Origin: Betaproteobacteria bacterium HGW-Betaproteobacteria-8
Lineage (GTDB): Bacteria; Pseudomonadota; Gammaproteobacteria; Burkholderiales; Methylophilaceae
Direction: 5' to 3'
DNA: 22,182 bases
Assembly (NCBI GenBank): GCA_002842135.1
Contig: PHCD01000020.1
Location: forward strand, 1-22,182
Part shown: positions 7,504-16,150 of the stretch, one piece after another
Position numbering within the stretch: the first letter of the stretch is position 1
Layout of the letters: each line of letters opens with the position of its first letter
Position numbers and translations under genes: made by a program
Notes under the pieces: generated by a model
The model's database searches: none
Told to the model about the DNA's origin: nothing
The model's input: only the letters and a program-made list of their open reading frames with translations

Positions 7504-8646
7504 ATGTTTTTTGACTATGAAACCCTGAAACTGGTCTGGTGGCTGTTCATTGGTGTCCTGCTGATCGGCTTTGCCGTCACTGACGGCTTCGACATGGGCG
7601 TCACCGCCTGGCTGCCCTTCCTCGGCAAGACCGACGATGAACGTCGTGTCATCATCAACTCGGTAGGCGCCGTATGGGAAGGCAACCAGACCTGGTTCAT
7701 CACAGCTGGCGGCGCCATTTTCGCCGCCTGGCCTTTCGTCTATGCTGCAGCATTTTCAGGCCTTTACATCGCCTTGCTGCTGGTACTGTTTGCCATGTTC
7801 TTCCGCCCGGTAGGTTTCGATTACCGCAGCAAACTGGCTGATCCGCGGTGGCGCAATTTCTGGGACTGGGGCCTGTTCGCCGGTGGAGCGGTACCGGCAC
7901 TGATCTTCGGTGTCGCCTTCGGTAACCTGCTGCTGGGACTGCCATTTCATTTCGACGACACACTGCGCTCGTTCTATACCGGCAGTTTCTGGGCACTGCT
8001 CAACCCATTTGCCCTGCTGACCGGTGTAGTCAGTCTTTCCATGTTGATGATGCATGGTGCAATTTACCTCGAACTGCGCACCGACGCTGCGGTTCAGGCC
8101 CGCGCACGCAAGGCTGCACTAGCGGCCGGAATAGTCTGTGCCGCCGCATTTGCCCTAGCTGGCATTTGGCTCGCTTTCGGCATCGAAGGCTACCGCATCG
8201 TTTCCATGCCGGACGCCAACAGCGCCTTCAGCCCGCTCGCTAAATCCGTGGAAAAATCTGCCGGGGCCTGGCTGGCCAACTACCAGACTTACCCATGGAT
8301 GATGGCCGCACCGGCAGCGGGATTCATCGGCATAACCGTCGCCCTGTGGCAAGGCCGGGCTGGGCGCCAGTTTGTCGCATTCTTGTTCAGCTCGGTCGCG
8401 CTGGCCGGCATCATCCTGACAGCAGGCTTCTCCATGTTCCCCTTCGTCATGCCCTCATCCACCGACCCCAACAGCAGCCTGACCCTGTGGGATGCGGCTT
8501 CAAGCCAGAAGACGCTGGGCATCATGTTTATCGTCACCGTCATATTCCTGCCGCTGATCCTGATTTATACCTCATGGGTATATCGCGTACTCAGGGGCAA
8601 GGTCACGGTGCAATCCATTCAAGACAACACACACACTGCCTATTAG
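7504..8646 (+). CDS. cydB: cytochrome bd ubiquinol oxidase subunit II
   Basis: CydB, 380 residues, is the second large subunit of the bd oxidase, close to the usual length of about 379. It is a multi-spanning membrane protein opening with FDYETLKLVWWLFIGVLLIGFAVTDGFDMG. The VTDGFDMG motif and the following GAVWEGNQTWFI are characteristic of the family. The gene starts ten bases after the cydA stop with an AGGAG ribosome site, so the two are translated from one transcript. Nothing unusual was seen. Confidence 0.97.
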   Translation: MFFDYETLKLVWWLFIGVLLIGFAVTDGFDMGVTAWLPFLGKTDDERRVIINSVGAVWEGNQTWFITAGGAIFAAWPFVYAAAFSGLYIALLLVLFAMFFRPVGFDYRSKLADPRWRNFWDWGLFAGGAVPALIFGVAFGNLLLGLPFHFDDTLRSFYTGSFWALLNPFALLTGVVSLSMLMMHGAIYLELRTDAAVQARARKAALAAGIVCAAAFALAGIWLAFGIEGYRIVSMPDANSAFSPLAKSVEKSAGAWLANYQTYPWMMAAPAAGFIGITVALWQGRAGRQFVAFLFSSVALAGIILTAGFSMFPFVMPSSTDPNSSLTLWDAASSQKTLGIMFIVTVIFLPLILIYTSWVYRVLRGKVTVQSIQDNTHTAY

Positions 8647-8655
8647 GAGCTCATC

Positions 8656-8757
8656 ATGTGGTATTTCGCCTGGGTACTCGGTATCGGCCTCGCAGTTGGA
8701 TTCGCTATCATCAACGCCATGTGGCTGGAAGCAGAGCAGCCATATGATGAGCACTAG
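8656..8757 (+). CDS. cydX: cytochrome bd oxidase small subunit CydX
   Basis: A 33-codon gene begins nine bases after cydB with an AGGAG ribosome site. The product, MWYFAWVLGIGLAVGFAIIN followed by AMWLEAEQPYDEH, is a single transmembrane helix with the MWYFxWxLG opening and an xMWxE end typical of CydX. CydX stabilises the hemes of the CydAB oxidase. Gene-finders often miss it because of its size. The conserved start, motif and position make the call secure. Confidence 0.93.
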   Translation: MWYFAWVLGIGLAVGFAIINAMWLEAEQPYDEH

Positions 8758-8797
8758 GTTCATGACTTTTACGTTGATGCATCAGAAAAAGATTTAA

Positions 8798-8971
8798 CCC
8801 GGATTATTCATTAAGGCGCGAGATGATGGCGAGACAGGTTACTAGGCAGTTTTGCCGATTGAGAGAAGTCTATAGCTTGGTCTATGGACGCCGAGCGATT
8901 GGCAAAAATGACCGCAAACTGACCGCCAGCACTCGTGCAGGCCAGAAGGGCCGCCTAATGGATAATCCGGG
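8798..8971. mobile_element. MITE-like element between cydX and regA
   Basis: A 174-bp non-coding segment has inverted ends: CCCGGATTATTCATTA (then AGGCG) at 8798-8818 on the left and, read from the right edge (8971-8952), CCCGGATTATCCATTAGGCG. They differ by one substitution and one base of indel. TTTAA stands directly outside each end (8793-8797 and 8972-8976), consistent with a 5-bp target duplication. Part of that match could instead be read as two more bases of inverted repeat. A smaller internal pair (TTTTGCC and GGCAAAA) lies near the middle. The ends look like those of a DD(E/D) insertion sequence, possibly IS1380-like from memory, but no transposase is present. Confidence 0.65.
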
Positions 8972-9009
8972 TTTAACCTACAGACAAAAATGATTACCAG
9001 GTACTAGCC

Positions 9010-9561
9010 ATGGAGTTAAATGCAGAAAACCTGCCAAGCCTGCTGTTGGTAGACGATGACATCACCTTCTGTGCAGTGATGGGCAAAGCGTTGAAACGGC
9101 GCGGCTTTGAACTGTCTGTCGCGCACGATGTAGAAGCTGCCACCCGGCTGGCCGAGGCCGACCCACCGGAATATGCAGTTGTAGATTTAAAGATGCCGGG
9201 CGATTCCGGCCTGGTGCTGGTCAGGCGGCTCAATGCCATCGACCCCAGCACACGCATTGTCGTCCTGACCGGCTATGCCAGCATCACCACGGCGATTGAA
9301 GCGGTCAAACTGGGGGCTACGCATTATCTTGCCAAGCCGGTTGATGCCGATGAGGTCATCGCCGCCTTTCACAAAGCCGATGGCGACGACAGCATCTCGG
9401 TCGCCAGCAACCCGCTGTCTGTCGACCGGCTGGAATGGGAACACATCCAGCGTGTCCTGACCGAACACGAGGGCAACATCTCCGCCACCGCACGCGCACT
9501 CAATATGCATCGCCGCACGCTGCAACGCAAACTCGCAAAAAACGCCCCCAAAGGCGTTTAA
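9010..9561 (+). CDS. regA: redox response regulator RegA/PrrA/RoxR type
   Basis: This 183-residue two-domain regulator has a receiver domain with the acidic pocket (VDDD, residues 14-17), phosphoacceptor Asp59 in VVDLKMPG and Lys109 in LAKPVD. A short linker leads to a Fis-type helix-turn-helix, GNISATARALNMHRRTLQRK (155-174). This is the near-invariant signature of RegA/ActR/PrrA/RoxR proteins, so its DNA site should be of the GCGNC-N5-GNCGC kind. Such sites are seen at 487-501, 4221-4235 and 4294-4308. Its likely partner is the kinase at 4344. The gene stands alone behind the 174-bp inverted-repeat element, and its ribosome site is weak. Confidence 0.94.
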   Translation: MELNAENLPSLLLVDDDITFCAVMGKALKRRGFELSVAHDVEAATRLAEADPPEYAVVDLKMPGDSGLVLVRRLNAIDPSTRIVVLTGYASITTAIEAVKLGATHYLAKPVDADEVIAAFHKADGDDSISVASNPLSVDRLEWEHIQRVLTEHEGNISATARALNMHRRTLQRKLAKNAPKGV

Positions 9562-9818
9562 AAACTCCCTCAGCTTTATTCACCCTCAGGCCGGATGGAA
9601 GCCAATTCCGGTTTGTCCAGAAGATGTGCAATGGGTTTCCCGCAATCTCCTTACCGGATTTCAGTCGGTATCTTGAAAATGCGGCATAATTACAAAAAAA
9701 AAAGAAAGCTTGGTAATGAGAGCATACCAATACCCAATGCTAGTGCCAGATCAGCTATTCAGCCCTCTTGCTCCCGCAGCCAGATAACTTTGCGCTTACC
9801 TGGCAACAATCCAGCCAC
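9562..9818 (+). other. intergenic region before the CheB/CheR/GGDEF/EAL gene
   Basis: These 257 bp contain a weak CCGGA...TCCGG inverted pair soon after regA, a run of ten A at about 9693-9702, and CATAAT-like -10 candidates near 9685. No convincing -35, sigma-54 promoter, terminator or gene was seen. Confidence 0.4.
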
Positions 9819-12800
9819 ATGACAAATACAAAACAGGTTTCCTTCCCGGTCCTCGGAGTCGGCGCAACTGCCGCCGATTCAGAGTCGCTTTATCAATTTT
9901 TACGGCTCCTGCCAAAGACCAGCGGCATAGCAGTCGTTGTCTTCCTCAAACATGCGCAAGCCAATGACAATTGCCTCAAAAAGCTGAAACACAGGCTTAT
10001 CGAAATCATCGATGGCATGAGCATCCTGCCGAACCAGATTTTCATTACACCAGCAGGATACGAGGTGGGCCTGGCCGATGGCATTTTCCGGCTACAGGCC
10101 AAGACTGCACACGAAACAACAGAAACCCAATTGCCGTTTGATGCATTTTTCAGCGCACTTGCCAAAGACATGCAGGATAGGACAGTAGGTGTATTACTCT
10201 CTGCCAATAGTGCTGATGGCGCCGTCGGATTAAAAACCATACACGAACTGGCTGGATTGGTAGCGTTACAGCACCCGGCATCTTCATCGATGCATGAAAC
10301 ATTACAAAACATCATCGACTCTGGATTTGCAGACATTGTCGAAGAAGCAAAAAAACTTCCTTCGAGAATTCTTGCCACCCTGAAGAAATTTCCGCTGTAT
10401 CACGGTAGTTATCTTGAAAAATCCGACAATAACCACACAGAAATTTCCCGCATATTCAAACTACTGCTAGAAAAAACCGGCCAGGACTTCTCGTCCTACA
10501 AAAAAAGCACCTTTTACCGCCGCATTGGCCGACGCATCAGCCTTTGTCATGCCACCAGCATGGCTGAGTACCTGCAAATACTCGAGAGTTCTCCTTCGGA
10601 AATCAAAGCGCTGTTCAGCGAAATGTTGATCGGCGTCACAAGATTTTTTCGCGAACCTGAGGTCTGGGATGAACTGAGCCAGCTCATCAAAAAACGCCTG
10701 TTATCTGCACCACCCACCGGCCTTGCGCTTCGCGCATGGTCTGCCGCATGCGCCACCGGGGAAGAAGCCTACACCATTGCAATAATATTCAGGGAAGCTC
10801 TCGACGCACACCTGGCAGAACACCCGGCCGATGCTGAAAAAGAATTCAGCCTGCAGATTTTTGCTACCGACCTGAACTCGGCATTTATAGAGCGGGCGCG
10901 CAAAGGTATATTCCCGCCAGGCATAGTGACGAATATCTCCAAAGCGAGGCTGTCAAAATTTTTCACCATTCACGAGCAGGGCTACCAGATCAACAAGGAT
11001 ATTCGGGAAACGATAGTCTTCGCGCCGCACAATCTTATTAACGATCCTCCTTTCAGCAAGATCGACATCCTCTCCTGCCGCAATCTGCTCATCTACCTTT
11101 CTCCAGAGATACATGAAGTCCTGCTCTCGCGTTTTCACCATAGCCTGAATGCAGAGGGCATACTTGTTCTTGGCAGCTCCGAATCCATTGGCAAGGCGAC
11201 CGATCTTTTTAAAACAACGGCTCCACCATTACAAATTTATTTGCGTAGAAAGATGACCTTGCGTAAAAAGCAAGTTGAGCTTTTAACGACAATCTCCTTA
11301 AACTTGTTTAACCAGACGCCGCGCCCGGAGTTCAAGCTTCCTATGAAATCGAAGAAAACTTCTGATTACCAGACACTCCTGGACCAACTTCTGTCCCAGT
11401 GTTTCACCCGCGCTGCCGTGCTGGTAAATACCACAGGCGACATTCTCTACATTAGCGGCAAAACCGGGAACTACCTGGAGCCCAGTTCTGGCAAAGCCAG
11501 CCTGAACATCCTGGCGATGGCACGCGAAGGTTTGAGTAGCAGTCTCAACGAAGCTTTTCATGATGCGCTACTGAAACAGAAAACTGCCAGAATCGTTGCC
11601 AGGCAAGAACGCTCCCAAGGCAACATCAATTATGTAGATATCATCGTCCAACCGCTGCCCAGCAGCCATGGCACACTGGAAAACATGGTTGTCATCTTTA
11701 CCGAAACGGTTGCACCGTCCATCTGCGATTCAACAAAGGCGCCAGCGCAGAAAGTTCTGGAAAACGCTCGCATCAAGACCATAGAGCAAAATCTGCAAGC
11801 CGCCAGAACCGAATTGCAGGCTTCACGCGAAGCGCTGCAAAGTTTACGTGAAGAAATGCAGACATCGCACGAAGAACTGATGTCGACCAACGAGGAGTTG
11901 CAATCCACCAATGAGGAACTGACAACCTCTACCGAAGAATTGCGAACCATGAATGAAGAACTGGTTCGCTCGCGGCATGAGGCAGAAGAAAGCCTGAAAC
12001 GGTACACCGATCTGTTCGATTCTGCGCCGGTTGGTTATTTCATCCTGAAGAAAAACACCACGATTACCCAGGCCAATCATGCGGCTGTCGAACTGCTCGG
12101 CATCGAGCATGATCAATTGGTAGGCGGCCACCTGAGTATGTTTGTCACCGAAGCAGACCGGGCGGCCTTTGCCGATTGTCTTGACCTGGCATTCAACAGC
12201 ATGGAAGCCCAGGAATGCGAGGTGTCGATCTGGCGCAATGCCAATGAATTGCGCGAGGTACATGTACTTGCCATATCGCTGGCAGACAGCGACACCTGCC
12301 GCGTGGTGGTTGGTGATATTACCGAACGTAAGCAGGCTGAACGTGCACTGGCTGTCAATGAACAATTACTGCAGGAAATGAGCGCGATTGCCAAAGTCGG
12401 CGGCTGGGAATTCGACATTGCCACCGGGGCCGGCCACTGGACAGATGAGGTTGCGAGGATATTCGATCTGGATAAAGCAGATCAACCTGGCATCGAACTC
12501 GCCCTCAGCTTCTTTAAGGGAAAATCACGCAAGCAGGTCGAGTCTGCAATAAGTAACGCCATCACCCACGGCATGCCCTACGACCTCGAACTCGAACTGA
12601 CTTCAGCAAAAGGCATCAGGAAATGGATACGCACGGTTTGTATGCCGGAAAAAGATCAAAAAAACCGCACCAAACTCAGGGGCGCCATACAGGAAATCAC
12701 TGAATACAAATTGATCCAGCTTTATGACCAAACCCGCAATCATATTCTGGAATTGCTTACCCATGATGCTCCGTTAAGTGAAATCCTGGAAACGCTGGTG

Positions 12801-14918
12801 TTGGGAACTGAGGCACAGAATTCTGCCACCATTTGCAGCATCCTGCTGATGGACAAAGATGGCAAACATCTGTTGACCGGTGCAGCTCCCAATCTGCCCG
12901 GTTTCTATAATCAGGCGATCCATGGTCTTGCCATCGGCCCAAACGTCGGATCGTGCGGAACAGCCGCTTTTATGGGAGAACGTGTTGTAGTCGAGAATAT
13001 CCAGTCCCACCCCTACTGGCAAGACTACAAGGACCTGGCCGCCCGGGCTAAGCTGGCCGCATGCTGGTCGGAACCGATCAAGGACATTTCCGGCAAAGTA
13101 CTCGGCAGCTTTGCGATTTACCACAAAGACATTTGCTCACCTACGGAATCAGATATCGACCTGATTGAAAAAGCGGCAAAACTCGCGAGCATCGCGATTG
13201 AGAAAAGCCAGGCAAAAGAGGAGCTGGAACTTTTCACAATGGTTTTCCAGAACAGTACGGAAGCCATGATGGTCACCGATGAACGTGGCATTATCCTGAC
13301 CACCAACCCGGCATTTACCCAAATTACCGGTTACACCGCCAATGAAGCGAAAGGCCGCTTATCTGAAACTTTGGACATCGACTCAAGATACAACTCGCCT
13401 TTCCAATCCATGTGGCAGGAAATTGAGCGCTCCGGAAGATGGCAAGGCGAAAAATGGAACAACCGGAAAAACGGTGAAGCCTACCTTGAGTGGCTCAGTA
13501 TCAACACCATCTACAAGCCTGACCGCACAGTCCACCGTTACGTTGTGCTGTTCTCCGACATCACCCAGAAAAAGAAATCTGAGGATCTTATCTGGCAACA
13601 AGCCAATTTCGATCCGCTTACCAGCCTGCCCAATCGACGCATGTTCCGTGAAAGGATGGATCATGAAATCAGGAAGAACAAACGCAGCGACCTGATGTTG
13701 GCAATCCTGTTTATTGACCTGGATCGTTTCAAGGAAATCAACGATACCATGGGTCACGACATGGGTGACATCCTGCTGATCCAGACAGCAAAACGTATCA
13801 GGGAATGCGTGCGGGAATCCGACACCGTCGCCCGTCTCGGCGGCGACGAGTTCACCATCATACTGAATGGGATGAAGGAACACGGCGATGTAGAGCGTGT
13901 CACGCAAACCATACTGCACAAACTGGCAGAACCTTTTGCCCTTGGAGATGATGTCGCCTATGTCACGGCAAGTATCGGTATCACTTTGTATCCGCACGAT
14001 GGCGACGACATTGACGCGTTACTGAGAAATGCCGATCAGGCCATGTATTCGGCAAAGGACCATGGGCGCAACCGCTACCAGTACTTCACTCCATCGATGC
14101 AGCAGGCAGCTCAAATCAGGATGCGCCTCGCAGGCGATCTCAGGCAGGCACTCGGTAACAACGAATTCCTGCTGTACTATCAACCTATCGTCAATCTCAA
14201 AACCGGGGAAACATACAAAGCTGAGGCCCTGATTCGCTGGCAACATCCGCGCCAGGGACTTATCAGCCCGGATAAATTCATTCCTATTGCAGAGGATACC
14301 GGATTGATTCTCGAGATCGGCGAATGGGTTTTCCAGCAGGCAGCCATTCAGGTCGCGCGGCTGCGTAACTCCCACCACCCCGCATTCCAGATCAGTATCA
14401 ACAAATCACCTGTACAGTTCCTTAACTCACACAGCAAGAGTCATATCAGCTGGCTGGAATTTCTTGATAAGGTCGGATTACCAGGCGACAGCATTACGAT
14501 AGAAATCACGGAAAACCTGCTACTGGACCTGGATGGGACCGTCACCGACAAATTGCTTGCATTCAGGGATGCAGGTATTCAGGTGGCCATCGATGATTTT
14601 GGCACTGGTTACTCGTCGCTGGCTTATCTCAAGAAATTCGATATTGATTACCTGAAAATTGACCGTATGTATATCAGCAACCTGCTACCCGATTCAAATG
14701 ACCTGGCACTATGTGAAGCAATTATCGTCATGGCTCACAAACTTGGCCTCAAGGTCATCGCAGAAGGGGTGGAGACTACAATGCAAAGGGATATGCTGAT
14801 GGAAGCCGGTTGCGATTATGCACAAGGCTACTTTTTCTCAAAACCCCTGCCCGTCGACATGTTTGAGAAATTAATCAATAACCCGCGAAGCAATACACTC
14901 AAAATGACCAATATCTGA
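9819..14918 (+). CDS. CheB-like/CheR/PAS/GAF/GGDEF/EAL fusion signalling protein
   Basis: A single soluble protein of 1699 residues joins chemotaxis-type and cyclic-di-GMP domains. In order: a CheB methylesterase-like domain (about 8-195), CheR methyltransferase (about 207-477, S-adenosylmethionine motif RAWSAACATGEEAY at 305-318), a PAS-like segment (about 520-625) and a coiled coil rich in EELxSTNEEL repeats (643-725). Then PAS (727-837), PAS (847-964), GAF (967-1132), PAS (1136-1254), GGDEF (about 1260-1420) and EAL (about 1440-1685). GGDEF (1341-1345) and its inhibitory RxxD (1332-1335) are intact. The EAL (1469), DDFGTGYSS (from about 1591) and EGVE motifs are also intact, so both synthesis and breakdown of c-di-GMP are possible. 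The CheB nucleophile is Thr17 instead of Ser, while His45 and Asp133 remain. No membrane segment is visible. The start ATG at 9819 was preferred over TTG at 9768; neither has a strong ribosome site. Confidence 0.93.
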   Translation: MTNTKQVSFPVLGVGATAADSESLYQFLRLLPKTSGIAVVVFLKHAQANDNCLKKLKHRLIEIIDGMSILPNQIFITPAGYEVGLADGIFRLQAKTAHETTETQLPFDAFFSALAKDMQDRTVGVLLSANSADGAVGLKTIHELAGLVALQHPASSSMHETLQNIIDSGFADIVEEAKKLPSRILATLKKFPLYHGSYLEKSDNNHTEISRIFKLLLEKTGQDFSSYKKSTFYRRIGRRISLCHATSMAEYLQILESSPSEIKALFSEMLIGVTRFFREPEVWDELSQLIKKRLLSAPPTGLALRAWSAACATGEEAYTIAIIFREALDAHLAEHPADAEKEFSLQIFATDLNSAFIERARKGIFPPGIVTNISKARLSKFFTIHEQGYQINKDIRETIVFAPHNLINDPPFSKIDILSCRNLLIYLSPEIHEVLLSRFHHSLNAEGILVLGSSESIGKATDLFKTTAPPLQIYLRRKMTLRKKQVELLTTISLNLFNQTPRPEFKLPMKSKKTSDYQTLLDQLLSQCFTRAAVLVNTTGDILYISGKTGNYLEPSSGKASLNILAMAREGLSSSLNEAFHDALLKQKTARIVARQERSQGNINYVDIIVQPLPSSHGTLENMVVIFTETVAPSICDSTKAPAQKVLENARIKTIEQNLQAARTELQASREALQSLREEMQTSHEELMSTNEELQSTNEELTTSTEELRTMNEELVRSRHEAEESLKRYTDLFDSAPVGYFILKKNTTITQANHAAVELLGIEHDQLVGGHLSMFVTEADRAAFADCLDLAFNSMEAQECEVSIWRNANELREVHVLAISLADSDTCRVVVGDITERKQAERALAVNEQLLQEMSAIAKVGGWEFDIATGAGHWTDEVARIFDLDKADQPGIELALSFFKGKSRKQVESAISNAITHGMPYDLELELTSAKGIRKWIRTVCMPEKDQKNRTKLRGAIQEITEYKLIQLYDQTRNHILELLTHDAPLSEILETLVLGTEAQNSATICSILLMDKDGKHLLTGAAPNLPGFYNQAIHGLAIGPNVGSCGTAAFMGERVVVENIQSHPYWQDYKDLAARAKLAACWSEPIKDISGKVLGSFAIYHKDICSPTESDIDLIEKAAKLASIAIEKSQAKEELELFTMVFQNSTEAMMVTDERGIILTTNPAFTQITGYTANEAKGRLSETLDIDSRYNSPFQSMWQEIERSGRWQGEKWNNRKNGEAYLEWLSINTIYKPDRTVHRYVVLFSDITQKKKSEDLIWQQANFDPLTSLPNRRMFRERMDHEIRKNKRSDLMLAILFIDLDRFKEINDTMGHDMGDILLIQTAKRIRECVRESDTVARLGGDEFTIILNGMKEHGDVERVTQTILHKLAEPFALGDDVAYVTASIGITLYPHDGDDIDALLRNADQAMYSAKDHGRNRYQYFTPSMQQAAQIRMRLAGDLRQALGNNEFLLYYQPIVNLKTGETYKAEALIRWQHPRQGLISPDKFIPIAEDTGLILEIGEWVFQQAAIQVARLRNSHHPAFQISINKSPVQFLNSHSKSHISWLEFLDKVGLPGDSITIEITENLLLDLDGTVTDKLLAFRDAGIQVAIDDFGTGYSSLAYLKKFDIDYLKIDRMYISNLLPDSNDLALCEAIIVMAHKLGLKVIAEGVETTMQRDMLMEAGCDYAQGYFFSKPLPVDMFEKLINNPRSNTLKMTNI

Positions 14919-16055
14919 TTAGCGCTTGAACGGCTCACGCTCCTCAAGCTCATTCTGGTAAATTTCCATCGTCTTTGCCTCACGTTGCAACACGCGAGCA
15001 ATCGTCCCGGCAAAGTCAGGATGGGCAATCTTGTGGAATGAACAGGTAGGGCGGGGCCTGAAACCACGCGCCAGCTTGTGCTCACCCTGCGCTCCGCCTT
15101 CGAAGTAGCGGATTCCTCGTTCAATGCAAAATTCCTGCGCCTGGTAGTAACAAAGCTCAAAATGCAGGCCAGGTACATATTGCAGCGCACCCCAGTAGCG
15201 GCCATAAAGGTAACTGACACCATCACGATTCTGGCCGTAAATATTCAAGGCAGCGGCTATGCTTTCCCCTGCACGTTCAGCCACTACCAGCAGGATATTC
15301 TGCGGCATGGCCAGGGCAAGTTCATGGAAGAACGCTTTGGTCAGATAGGGAGATGAACGGTGCTGATGATAAGTGTTGACATAGCACTGATAGAACAGCT
15401 CCCAGTCTTCCTTACTGATATTTCCAGCGGTCAGTCGCCTGCTCACGATACCGGATGCGGCGACCCTCTTCCGTTCCTGGCGGATTTTCTTGCGCTTGTC
15501 ATGGGTCAGCGTAGCGAGAAACGCTTCAAAATTCTCGAAATTCTCGTTCTCCCAGCGGAATTGCATACCATTGCGCCGCAACCAGCCTGACTGCTCCAGG
15601 GGTTCTGCGGAATCGTCATCAGGAAATAAGACATGCGCAGAAGACAAGTTGAGTTTTTGCAATTGCTCACTCAGCACTTCCACCATGATGCGGCGGACCC
15701 CGGGGTCCTGACTTAACAGGCGCGCGCCGGTAACCGGTGTAAAAGGGATGGCGGAGATCAGCTTCGGATAATATGCGATGCCATGCTGCTCAAAAGCATT
15801 GGCCCAGGCCCAGTCAAAAACATATTCGCCATAGGAATGGCTTTTCGCATAAAGCGGCATGGCACCCAGCAATCTGTCGCCCTCAGTCAGCAACAGCGGA
15901 TAGGGTTGCCAGCCTGTACCCGCGCCTACACAGCCGGTCTTCTCCAGCGCGCTCAGAAAAGCGTGGCTTAACAGGGGCGTTCCATCAGTAAGCGCATCCC
16001 AGGATGCGGGATCCACCTCACTGACACTGCCGGCAATTTCAAAATTGAGACTCAT
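14919..16055 (-). CDS. GNAT/FemAB-like protein, DUF482 (peptidogalycan biosynthesis/recognition family)
   Basis: This 378-residue protein matches, from memory, the COG3146/DUF482 family of FemAB-like acyltransferases. The supporting stretches are the WANAFEQHGIAYYPKLISAIPFTPVTGARLL block, a charged THDKRKKIRQERKRV helix, and the C-terminal FELCYYQAQEFCIERGIRYFEGGAQGEHKLARGF block. Its substrate is not established. It is predicted to be cytoplasmic, with no signal peptide or membrane segment. The start ATG at 16055 fits the family's N-terminus. Its TAA stop directly abuts the stop of the convergent c-di-GMP gene at 14918, leaving no room for a terminator between them. Confidence 0.85.
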   Translation of the reverse strand: MSLNFEIAGSVSEVDPASWDALTDGTPLLSHAFLSALEKTGCVGAGTGWQPYPLLLTEGDRLLGAMPLYAKSHSYGEYVFDWAWANAFEQHGIAYYPKLISAIPFTPVTGARLLSQDPGVRRIMVEVLSEQLQKLNLSSAHVLFPDDDSAEPLEQSGWLRRNGMQFRWENENFENFEAFLATLTHDKRKKIRQERKRVAASGIVSRRLTAGNISKEDWELFYQCYVNTYHQHRSSPYLTKAFFHELALAMPQNILLVVAERAGESIAAALNIYGQNRDGVSYLYGRYWGALQYVPGLHFELCYYQAQEFCIERGIRYFEGGAQGEHKLARGFRPRPTCSFHKIAHPDFAGTIARVLQREAKTMEIYQNELEEREPFKR

Positions 16056-16150
16056 GCTTCATTATGCATGAGCCGGTGGGGATGGGCGATTGGACTATCG
16101 GGACTTGATACCGGGAAGACACGCCAAGCAGGCATCGCCTGCCCGGGACA

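Noticed and set aside
8758..9009. An intact insertion sequence or transposase between cydX and regA
   Set aside because: The element is only 174 bp and has no coding frame of useful length; only the terminal repeats are present.
9681..9695. GCGGCATAATTACAA before the c-di-GMP gene as a RegA-type box
   Set aside because: The second half-site is not preserved and no -10 element lies 23-24 bp downstream.
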